From positions 31,749,301-31,813,300 of the forward strand of contig NC_087066.1 in the NCBI RefSeq assembly GCF_963678635.1: a stretch of DNA of 64,000 nucleotides, in the 5' to 3' direction. The position numbers and the translations under genes are program-made. The notes beneath the pieces are model-generated. The model worked only from the letters and a program-made list of their open reading frames with translations. It searched no databases and was not told the origin of the DNA. This DNA is from Symsagittifera roscoffensis. Its lineage: Eukaryota; Xenacoelomorpha; Acoela; Convolutidae. Of this stretch, positions 34,355 to 43,882 are shown piece by piece (within the stretch, counting starts at the first letter, position 1; each line of letters opens with the position of its first letter).

Positions 34355-35110
34355 TTCCTAGACTCAGTTCTACGTGGAATTATTTCTAAGCAAGAAAAAT
34401 TTGCCGCTTACGCTACGGATTACTAGAGAGCTGGTAAACAGAGTAAATTAATTATCCAAAGTGACAACGTTTGAGCGCTCATAATTTTGCAACAGTAGAA
34501 TGCTAAACATAAACTTTTATAAGTTTTTGAATTCAAGACAAATTCTTTTCAGACTGCTCAAAACTTTTTGTCAAAAAATAGCTTTCAAAAAGTCAAAAAA
34601 TTGTACGGAGAAGAAATCCAGCAAATATTAGTTCATTTGCTTGCGATTTGGGTTTAAAACATTTGCTGTGTCAACTGGATTATGACCACTGTTGAGTTGA
34701 AAAGGTTGATTGAATTAATGTTCAGTACTATAATAATATCTTTTTTTCAGTTTTCGCTAATGGACAATTAGTTTATACAGGGTTTCTTGATTGTTTTGAC
34801 TTCCGAATAAAGTAGAGGTATGCTTGTGCTCCTGGTGGTTTTTTGTGTTGAGACAACTTCGAAATTTTAAATGATTAATTTTGGCAGAATATTTTATAAA
34901 TTATGAAAACTAGTGGAGCCCTGAGCTTGATTATAAAAAAGTATCTAAATTGAGACAAAATATTGATGGTTTTGAGTTTGAGTTTGGCCAATTTAGCTTA
35001 GTAAATTTACCCGAAGTCTAAAATTTTCTATCAACGGCTTAAGTTTGGTGGCAAATTAATCCGGATCGGAAATCATTCAACTTTCAGTTGAGGCCAGCGA
35101 GTTGATCAAA
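34355..35110. repeat. Duplicated unit D2, copy 3, right part, with partial B copy
   Basis: Resumes the match to 24838-25220 (ACTAGAGAGCTGGTAAACAG; TTTTGCAACAG; GGAGAAGAAATCC) and continues into a degraded B copy (-) from about 34795. Confidence 0.5.
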
Positions 35111-36536
35111 ATTTAGTTTAAAAATGCAAAATTTATTACTCTGCTCTTGATACTCAGAGTTAGAAGGATCTAAAGTTTATAAAAACGCGTTGAAATGATC
35201 TTCACATATGTTTTTGAGTTCTTAAATGAACCCTAATTTATCAACAAAGCTTTTGCGACCTCAAGAAACAAAAGCTAGCTTAAATATTTTTTGTTTTTCA
35301 GCAAAAATTTAAATTCGGTTAGAAAATTTTTCCAACATCACTAAACGACTCTAATTGGAATTTTTCATCAAAAACCTTTTTTTTTTTATGCGAAACATAT
35401 TGAAATTTAAAAAAACCTAGTCTGTTGCTGCAAAATTTTTATAAGTATCCGAATCAGGACTTGAATATGACAACACACTTGATCCACTACGGGCTTTATT
35501 TGCGGTAGGCAAATTCGGCAGAAAAAATTCCTACTCCATAACTCATTCCCACTTTTAAGGAAGCACTCGGAAATATGAGTAAGGATCGCTTCGGTTGTAG
35601 AAAAAAATAGAAGTTATAGAAGCAAAGATCTTAAGACTGAATTTCACAAAAACGAGTCCAGGTTATCACTGACAATTTGTTGTTCCAATTTTGGGGAAAA
35701 AATAGGAAAATTTGTTCGGGTAAATTTTTTCTTCAGACAAACTTTGCTTTTGAAATAAGCTTTTTTGGCATAACTTTCTTATACAATCTGAAAAAAATTG
35801 ATGCCTTGAAATCAAAGTTAAAAGCAGATAGTAAACATAAGAGACCCTAGGAAAGTTTGAACGGTGGGAACACATGGAAAGACTGCTTTGTCATTTTCAG
35901 TTTATTTTACAATTTGTTCAGTTTCAGACCGCTTTCAGTTTCTTGTATAGTACTTTAACCCGCTGCCACTCGTAATATGTATTTGACTTCAGTTGTACGC
36001 AAGACTTAAGTTTCACTAAAAGACAAACTTATCCTTTGTTCCGAGTGCTTAAAACTTGCAGCAGCTTGTCGAAAAGCAATGTCAAAATGAGCCTGCTGCG
36101 CATTTTTAATTGATTTTGAAACAAAAAAGCAAAATGTTTTCAAAGATTTATGAATGAGAGCTTTGAAAAGCCTTTTAAGAAAACTTTATGTTGCGATAAA
36201 AGCTACCAGGATTGGTCTGGCCGTGTAAATCAATGCTGCTTCAGTAAAATGTTACTAAAAATCCAGTAATGCAACAGGTGCTGTACAGTTTCACTTAAAC
36301 TCTGATCAGAGAGATAACATGACATAAAAATCGCAGTAGTGTAACAAAACTGATACATCAACCGATTACAGCTGATTGTTTGCGCTGCCAGATTTTTTAA
36401 AGGAGCAAAAACAGGTTCCTACTCAGTTTTAAGCCCCCATACGGTAGCTCACATTCTGTTCTTTTGCTGTTTCTATGCCTCAACTACTTAGTATAGTCGT
36501 CATATGTAGTAAAATAGTTTAAAAATCTGCTCTTGG
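35111..36536. other. Non-coding interval upstream of glycosyltransferase gene
   Basis: AT-rich. The only recognisable item is a degraded B-like start at about 35680 (TTGTTCCAATTTTGGGG with GACAAACTTTGCTTTTGAAA). No gene seen. Confidence 0.4.
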
Positions 36537-37058
36537 ATGAGTTTTCACTTCTTAACTTTCATTGAGATAACTATGCCTCGACGATACCTTTTAGCCTTCT
36601 CTACATTATCACCACTGTTGCTGTTTGCCTGGTTGTCTAATCTTCAATTATGGCTACCTCCAACTTACTATTTAGATCAAATAGTTCCCAAAAATTCTTT
36701 TTTCGTAGAACTCCGTGGCCCCAGAAACAGATCAAACGCTTTTGATACTATATACCCATTATGCACAGCTCTATGGAATAGAAATGCGTCATATGAAGCT
36801 ATAAAAAAAGCAATCCGCAAAAAATCTCACGTTCTGAACCAAAAAATTGAATACTGCTACCAGTATTTTCAACAGCAAAGTCGTTTCTTTAACTCAGAAG
36901 CCGTTAATGAATTCGAAGAGAACTTTCCAATTGCTTTTAGCATCCTCGCTTACCACAAATTTGACCAATTGGAGCAAATGTTTTTGGCTATTTTCAGAAG
37001 GCAAAACTTTTATTGTATTCACGTGGACGCGTCATCTACTGAACAATTTACAAGCAAA
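36537..37058 (+). CDS. GT14 gene exon 1: anchor, stem, start of catalytic domain
   Basis: 174 codons ending at a GTAAGA donor (37059). Two candidate starts, 36537 and 36573. The second leaves MPRR before the hydrophobic segment, typical of Golgi type II proteins. One possible N-glycosylation site (NRSN) is in the stem and another (NASY) follows. Confidence 0.8.
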
Positions 37059-40000
37059 GTAAGAAAGTGGTCTTTCACACAGTGGCAAAAATAGGAGACA
37101 AAAAACTGCCTCAAAAGGGTTAATTTAAGAAAACTATAACTGAGCAAATTTAAAAACTCATCATATTCTCCGAAAAATGTCTTCAAAGAATGTACGGGAA
37201 AAAAAAGTATATTAAGTTTGCAGTAGTTTTTTTGGTATTGAGTTGATGTTTTTTCATGGCTTATTCATCAGTGCAGGTCAAAAAATAATTGCGATTGCAT
37301 TTGGTTAGAATTTAATTTTCAGTTGTCAAATTAATTTTTGACCTGCCCTGTTACTCATAGAGTAATGTCAGAATGAGTACACGGTCTGTTTGTATCGTTA
37401 TCTAATTGTCGGCCGCATAGTTCTTTGCAACTTCTTAGTCCAATACTGATCCTATGGTTACTCGGATTTTCTAGATTAATAGATCATTGGTCCTAAGATG
37501 CTATATCCTAATATCCTGGATCCTAGATCCCAATAGGTCCTAACAAATACTGGAAAAACGATAAATTGGAGATCAAATTTTTTGGTATTCTCTATAAGTC
37601 CTCCTTTAGAGAATACCAATACGCTAAACATACAGAAATTGCAATTATGATTTTTAAAAATAGTTATGGAACATGATTGGTTGCAATAATTATTTTACGA
37701 TCACAATAAACACAAAAATTATAAAGCGTCAAGCGATAACTATACAAGAAATTGCAAACGGGTCGCAGTACATTGAACGGCAAAAAAAAAATGAAGATTA
37801 TGCGATATAGAACAAAAACGTCGGAAACGTCTGATGTAGCCATTTCATCAATGTTTTCTGATGAGGTGCTACTTCTGCGCCCAGTTGTCCAGCGTCGGTT
37901 TTGCGCCAAAACGTTGCATAGCCAACAATGACTGAGGGAATCGTCCCTTACTCGAGTTCCAAGGAAAACAGTGAAGTTTGAATATATTTTAGCGCAGGGG
38001 TAAAGGAGCGCAGCAGTCCCATCGTTATTTCGTCAAGGGAGAAGGCGGAGGACAATTGCCCTACGGCATACGAATCCTCAGAAATGGAGGTTCAGGAGGG
38101 ATCAGTAAGTCCCAACAAGCGGCCAGAATAAGCCGCAACGCCAGAGCCAACGAAAATGGAAGGCCTTTCGTCATCGCCCATAGTCATGCCGACGGATCCG
38201 GGAGAATCGAGTAGCTCGCAGGTCCAAACACCGAGAGCAGTAGTGAGGTACAATACCCGGTCACTACGTGATCGAAAACCACCCAAGTTCTCGGCGGGAA
38301 CGGTTTTTCACCACTATCATTTTCTCGGAGTCCGTGACAGTAAACGTAGTACAGGCAAAAGACAGTTCGGATGAAGAGGAAACTAGCGAAAAACTAAATT
38401 TCTCGGGATCCAGTCTCAAGACAGCAAACCGCCCCGTGGATCTTCGGATAGTCGTTACAGGGCGCAAATACAGAAAGAAGGGGTACACCAAAAAAGATCC
38501 CGAGCCCCAAGAAACGAAACGCCGAAGACATATTTCGACCGGGAAAGGTGTCATTTTTATTGGGGGAGACTATGTACAAGACGACGTTAGTGGATTTGAT
38601 ACGGCGGTATTGGGGCACTTTGTGGACGTATTGGACAAGCTACGCGGCATCAACCAGCGTTCTAAAGGCATTGTACNNNNNNNNNNNNNNNNNNNNNNNN
38701 NNNNNNNNNNNNNNNNNNNNNNNNNNNNNNNNNNNNNNNNNNNNNNNNNNNNNNNNNNNNNNNNNNNNNNNNNNNNNNNNNNNNNNNNNNNNNNNNNNNN
38801 NNNNNNNNNNNNNNNNNNNNNNNNNNNNNNNNNNNNNNNNNNNNNNNNNNNNNNNNNNNNNNNNNNNNNNNNNNNNAATAGGCCACTAAGTTGATAAAAA
38901 AATAGGCCTAATTAACTTGGGCTGAGCAAATTTTTAAGCAAAACAAACAAAATGAAATTCAAAGTCAAGGTACGTAAAATTACAAGTAAGACAAGAACTA
39001 AAAGCACCATTAAAAAAGCGCCCACCTGAAATAACAATTCAAAGATATAGAAACTTAAAGCAATCGACTGTGTCAACCAAAATGATTGAAACAAAATAAT
39101 TCTCCTTTGAAAAAAAAACAGGTCCTGGTCAGATCCAAACGAAGGACCTTACGTCCAAGGCGTGTTCGTTACCTCTAGGCTAGCATAAGGGCCGGGAACG
39201 CCAAGAAATTTGAATTCATTGTGAAACAAGCTTATCGCAAAGGTAATCAATGTTCAAACTCAAGCCAAACATAAACTCGAAACATTATGGAACGCTATGT
39301 CGAAACATACCTGAGCGTGGAAAAATGGTCGAACCATCTGTAGAAAAGCAGAGCCAGAACCTAGCTGAATTACAGAAAAAGGGCTGCACTTGATCTTCGA
39401 TAATAGTCCCAGATGCAGTATGTTAAAAAATTAACTCTATAAACATAAAAAACTATGATGCAATAAAAAATATCCTCTGTTTTTTGACAGTTCTAAAATA
39501 AAAATCTTATGACTGCTAATTTCACTGATTGATTACACTAGTTATTTGTTGACTCATTAATTGCTTATTGTATAAAAAATTTAAAAAATAAATATAATAT
39601 ATCACGCTTAGGTCGAAAACAGTCGAATATTTTTCAGCTTCTGTGTAGTTTGTCTGGACATTACCAGTTGGGCTAGAAATGTTGCTAACACACTTAGATG
39701 GAGCACAAAGTCGAAACAGTCTTAGCTTCAACAGAGTCGGTCGAAAAATAGCTTACTGGAGTCTAAAATGGTCGAATACAGTTTTTTTATGGCCGAGTCG
39801 GTCGAAACTTAACACACTTGAGTCGATCATACATATTTTTCCTTTATTCGAGTCAGTCGAAACAATGCCATGTTGGGTCGAGTCAGCCGAAAAATAGCAA
39901 ACCTAGGTCAAATAAAGTCGAACACACTTTTCTTTCTGTCGCCTAGTTCCATGGAGTCAGTCATGAGTCAGTCATGCTTGACTCATAGCTTGAAACACAA

Positions 40001-41015
40001 GTCGAATCCTCAGCCAGGAAACTCTTCAATTTCAAAAAATTTCAAATAATGACATTTTTGTTTTTGTTATTTTTTCACTTTCTTCATCAGTCAGAAATTT
40101 GGAGGCGCGTATCGTGTTCATGTCATGTTGAAGCTTACACCTTGATCCAATTTCAGGACCACTAGTTGACGTCCATGCCAAAGAACGGTACCCGAAAGGA
40201 CTGCCATGGAACTTGAAACAGTTTAAAAGCATGACTCATCTTGTATTTTGCTACGAGGCCATCAAGTTCATCAAAGACAACAACCCTCTCATACAAACAT
40301 TGATCGAACATCTCAAAGAAGCAAAGTCACCCGACGAATCATTTTTCCCTGTTCTGCAATACAATCATCAGTTGAATTTTCCGGGGGGACTGAAAATGCC
40401 TTGGAATGAAACTGGTTTGAGAGTACTCCAAAGACATAATGAATCAAACGGTTAATTGTTTGCTTAAGAGGAAAAAGGCTTACAAAAATTAAAAGAACAA
40501 AATCATAACGCGCTTATAAAATCAAAACGCGCTTATAAGTTTATAACATTTCAGATTACTCATACAATGTGTGGAACACAAAAATTAAACAGAAATTGGA
40601 AACTGTTTCTTTGGCGCATAAATTGGCACCCAAGATAATTCTATTTGAAAGAAAAACTTAACTAAAGTAATTTCGTTCTCTAAAGCTTTCAAACTCGTTT
40701 TTAGGCTACTACAACCGATACAAGCAATGGAACTTCCAGTCAAACTCAACTTACCATTGTAACTCAGGAATGGTAAGACACAATATTTGCATAGTGGGCG
40801 TGAAGACTCTACCTGAACTGATCAAGGAAGCGTATGGCAGACAATTGTTCATCAACAAGTTCAAGTGGGGGTTCGAGCCCATAGCCTGGGACTGTGTCTT
40901 AGCCTGGAATCAAATGAAAGTTCGGGAAGAACACGCAACAAAAAGACCAGCTTTGCTATACTATTCGTATTTAGATAATCCTATTTTGAAGTCTACTAGA
41001 CAACATTGGGACTGA
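36537..41015 (+). CDS. GT14 beta-1,6-N-acetylglucosaminyltransferase-like gene (central exon missing)
   Basis: Family GT14 enzymes (core-2/I-branching, GCNT) are Golgi type II membrane proteins that add GlcNAc in beta-1,6 linkage to glycans. Visible exons are 36537-37058, 40157-40450 and 40705-41015. Exon 1 has a cytosolic stub, one hydrophobic anchor (YLLAFSTLSPLLLFAWL), a stem, and the family motif FPIAFSILAYHKF with NFYCIHVD. The last two exons have SPDESFF, corresponding to the SPDE block of GCNT enzymes, and VRHNICIVGVKTLPELI near the C-terminus. Exon 1 ends in phase 0 but exon 40157 needs one carried base, so at least one exon of length 3n+1 is missing. The 200-N gap at 38677-38876 lies in this intron. 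ATG 36573 is an alternative start nearer the anchor. Which GT14 member it is cannot be told. Confidence 0.8.
37582..37619. repeat. Perfect 13-bp hairpin
   Basis: TTGGTATTCTCTA (37582-37594) is repeated in exact complement at 37607-37619 with a 12-base loop. It lies in the large intron of the GT14 gene. Confidence 0.8.
37950..38676 (+). pseudogene. Unidentified frameshifted coding fragment next to assembly gap
   Basis: GC-richer than its surroundings. One frame reads SPIVISSREKAEDN to NKRPE, a stop, then MEGLSSSPIVMPTDPGESSS and RYNTRSLRDRKPPKFS. After a one-base shift near 38305 another frame continues FSESVTVNVVQAKDSSDEEE, TGRKYRKKGYTKKDPEPQE and FDTAVLGHFVDVLDKLRG into the gap. The acidic and basic low-complexity stretches resemble Gag-type or nuclear proteins. 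I do not recognise it; mobile-element origin is my guess. Confidence 0.45.
38677..38876. other. Assembly gap (200 N)
   Basis: A run of exactly 200 undetermined bases, probably a fixed-length placeholder, so the true missing length is unknown. It falls inside the GT14 gene. Confidence 0.99.
39125..39200 (-). mobile_element. tRNA-like SINE head (-)
   Basis: On the - strand the segment reads TGCTAGCCTAGAGGTAACG (A-box-like), CACGCCTTGGACGTAAGGTC (anticodon-arm-like) and a weak B box (TCGTTTGGATCTGACC). Resembles a tRNA-derived SINE head rather than a functional tRNA. Confidence 0.45.
39650..40010. repeat. Irregular tandem of GAGTCGGTCGAAA units
   Basis: The motif GAGTC-n-GTCGAAA or a close variant occurs about eight times at 30-55 bp spacing (GAGTCGGTCGAAAAATAGC; GAGTCGGTCGAAACTTAAC; GAGTCAGTCGAAACAATGC; GAGTCAGCCGAAAAATAGC). 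It lies immediately upstream of a GT14 exon. Confidence 0.6.
40157..40450 (+). CDS. GT14 gene exon: SPDE region
   Basis: Acceptor TTTCAG (AG 40155-40156), donor GT at 40451. It encodes PLVDVHAKERYPKGLPWN, HLVFCYEAIKFIKDN and KEAKSPDESFFPVLQYN, matching the acceptor-side half of GCNT catalytic domains. Confidence 0.8.
40705..41015 (+). CDS. GT14 gene last exon
   Basis: Acceptor AG 40703-40704; the split Gly codon joins exactly. It encodes a Cys-containing segment (TYHCNSGMVRHNICIVG) and a C-terminal helix, with stop TGA at 41013-41015. An AATAAA lies about 30 bases downstream (AAATAAAACC at 41049), a plausible polyadenylation signal. Confidence 0.8.
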
Positions 41016-42185
41016 TTTTTATGCAACCAAAAAAATCATTTGAAGGTGAAATAAAACCGACGAAATGATGAAATGTGGATGCTTCTAGCCATTTGTTTTG
41101 CTAGTTTTAAAGCCTATGTTCCAAAGAAATTATGATCACTCTTTAAGAATAACCATCACTGAGGTACTAAAACAACAAAACCAAACTGTACAAACTGAAG
41201 CTCAAATTAGTCAGGCGGTGAAAAGATTCAATCAAACCCACGTCTTTTAGACCCTTGGGCAACAAAATAGCGCATGCTTTGCAATTTGGTAATACTTTTG
41301 TTAGAGGCTACCAAACTCTGTTAGATGCAATAAATTCTCAAAAACTTGCATGCCTTAGTGATAAGCGCGCGATTCGAGCTAAATTTCTAAAGCTGAGAGA
41401 GACAAAAAATTACCGCTTGTCCGAGGTATCAGATAAACACGTTCCCAGGAAAAATTAACCACGAACTGGAAAAAAAAATCTATTTGTTTTGATGTGAGAA
41501 CTAATAAAACCCAGATAGTTTCTACCTTCAATATTTGGTTCAGCAGATGTTTAATTTCTATCTACGCTATCTGCGCTGCTGCGTAATGATTTCTTATGAT
41601 TTCGCATGACGAATTTATAAATCTTGGGTACCGGCCTATTAGCATGTGTTTGTCGAGTAGCATGCCCATGTAAAAGACTCTAGATTGAAGATTCGCTCTT
41701 TCACGTTTTGCATGCTCAAATTTGCAATTTTGAATTGGGCGAAAGTAAAAATTCAACTCTCATAACATATCATGTGGTTTTCGAAAATATTTGAAATTTT
41801 AGGAAAATTCATCTGAAAATGCACTCAATTAAAGCAAACATTGCATGCTAATAGGCACACATGCTAATCTCTACGCTCCACTAAATATTGATTGAAATTC
41901 AGTGAAATGTTGTCTCGACAGGTCTCGGTACATATAAAAATATTTATGCTGTTTTTCATTCTTTCAGTTATCTTTGTCTTGTATATAAACTAATTCGATT
42001 ATATTTTGTTTATTGTCCAGATAGCAATATATTTTTTTGTATAATTTCAACAGAATCTGAAAAAATGACATATTTATGCACAAAATTATGAGCTACCCGG
42101 ATTGTGTAATTTTGCTCATTTTTTGAAACAATGTTATGCAATAAAAACGTATTCTTGTTTCTTTACTAAATTTGCAAACAAAGGT
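41016..42185. other. 3' flank of GT14 gene
   Basis: Contains a 67-codon open frame at 41255-41458 and an adjacent frame rich in Gln (TEVLKQQNQTVQTEAQI). Neither is recognisable and neither has splice support. Otherwise AT-rich non-coding. Confidence 0.35.
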
Positions 42186-42714
42186 AAACAAAACTGCTCG
42201 TATCAGAGCGAAGCCTTGAATGTTTCGGCTGCCTTTTAAGGTTTATGGAGCGGTAAAAACTTTTAAAAAAAAAGGAAATAAAACAAAAGAATTTTTTTTT
42301 TAAATGTGAAATTTTTTAATGAAAATCACCCCCCCACGCTCCATATAAAGTACAAAAGAATAAAGTTCGCTCCTTGTAACAAACCAATTATGGCAAATAA
42401 GCTTCTTTTAACCAATTTGGAACAAATTCTAAGACGGATTAACTCTCCGCTTACGCGTTAAGAGCGCGAAATATATCGCGCGTTAATTGTCCCAAATTGG
42501 CCACAATGGCGATCTTTAAACCCTCGTAACTTTACAAAAAATGATCACAGGTGAAATATCTTTTCAAATTTAAGCTCAGGACAGCAATACCTTTCGAATG
42601 ACATAAAAAATTCCGCCGAAAATGGCTAGTTAAAAAGTCGAATTTTGTCTGGAGAAAAAAACCCACCCGAGCACAAATATTCCGTTACGTTCGTATCGAA
42701 AGTCGGAACAATTA
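42186..42714 (+). repeat. Repeat family B copy (+)
   Basis: Full-length, from ACTGCTCGTATCAGAGCGAA to TTCGTATCGAAAGTCGGAAC. It forms the left end of segmental copy 1. Confidence 0.7.
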
Positions 42715-43019
42715 CAAAAAATGATTAAAACTTTTGTTTTTAAGCCGTCAAATAGTGAGAAAAAATCATTAACTATAGTTATTTTATTTCACAAAAACTA
42801 GTTTTTGTAATTCTTTAATGTTATAACTGTTATCTAACTTCTTAATTCAATGCTGCATGTTACGAATTGTCGCCTGTGACGAACTGTCGCCTCACGTTTT
42901 CTGAAGGAGTCTTTGGCGTCGATATAAAATGATTTTGAGGAGACGCAACAAAAACGCAATTTTTTAGTTCAATCTTTCCAAAAAGGTCTAAGAACGCTTT
43001 ATTTAGACTGCTTTTTCTC

Positions 43020-43455
43020 CAAATTTTGTCTGGAGTCAGATTTTCGGAGGGTGCGGGGGGCGTACGCTTTTCCTCAGGGATTTAACCCCCTGCCAGATTT
43101 GACCCCCTTTAGTAATTTTAAAGAAATCCTTTTTGGGCCGACCGACCCTAAAATTTTTCTGAAGGCGCCTTGGGCGCCAATATATATTAACTTTGAGGGG
43201 TGCGCGAAATTTATTTGTCAAAATTATCCAAAAAAGCCCAAAAACGGCTTTTTTGGCATGTTTTTTTTAAAAAAAAAAAAACTTGCCTGCGGCGCAGAAA
43301 AGCAGAAAATTTTGGGAAAACAATATCTTTTTACTGCTTTAGGAGAGCTCAAAAAATCAATTTGGTCGATCTAAAAAAAAAGGTAGACAAATTTATTTTC
43401 GAAAACTTTCTGAAAATCCCCCCCTACTTCAAGAAAATCCTAAATCCGCCCCTGT
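43020..43455. repeat. Family E MITE-like copy
   Basis: Contains GGCGCCTTGGGCGCCAATAT and TTTAGGAGAGCTCAAAAAAT and ends AATCCTAAATCCGCCCCTG. The counterpart at 51830-52070 lacks about 180 bp of the left part. Confidence 0.55.
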
Positions 43456-43799
43456 CTGGAGTAGAAAACTCTGCTAAATCATGGCCTTCATCGTTTATAA
43501 AAGAGGCAATTGCTTCAAATAGCTAACACAATAATTTTTTTTTGTCAAATCCTGCTATTGAATACCAACCTCGTTTTTAAAACAAACTATTAGGGAAACG
43601 GGGATACCTAACCCAGTAAATTATAATTTTTTAATAGACTTTTTAAAATGAGATAATTAGAATGCTGACAAGAGGTCAACTGATAAAATTATGCAAATCA
43701 GAAAATTAATTTTCCTCCTAATTATCAATAGCTACTACGTCAAACATTGTGCAGAAGAATAAGAAGAAGACGAAGACGAAGAAGCAGAAGATGAAGAAC

Positions 43800-43814
43800 A
43801 AGAAGAAGAAGAAG

Positions 43815-43847
<33 letters not shown>

Positions 43848-43882
43848 TCATTTCTCACCATTACAATTATACATCATTGAAG
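43800..43882. repeat. Target-site duplication, left, with microsatellite
   Basis: (AAG)n, (AAC)n, then AATTCATTTCTCACCATTAC and a tail ending CATTGAAG. It matches 46414-46496 apart from repeat number in the microsatellite. Confidence 0.85.

Noticed and set aside
43740-43860. Regularly spaced GAAGAAGAA/CAACAACAA that might suggest a repeat array such as CRISPR
   Set aside because: It is a plain trinucleotide microsatellite in a eukaryotic genome. No spacers.
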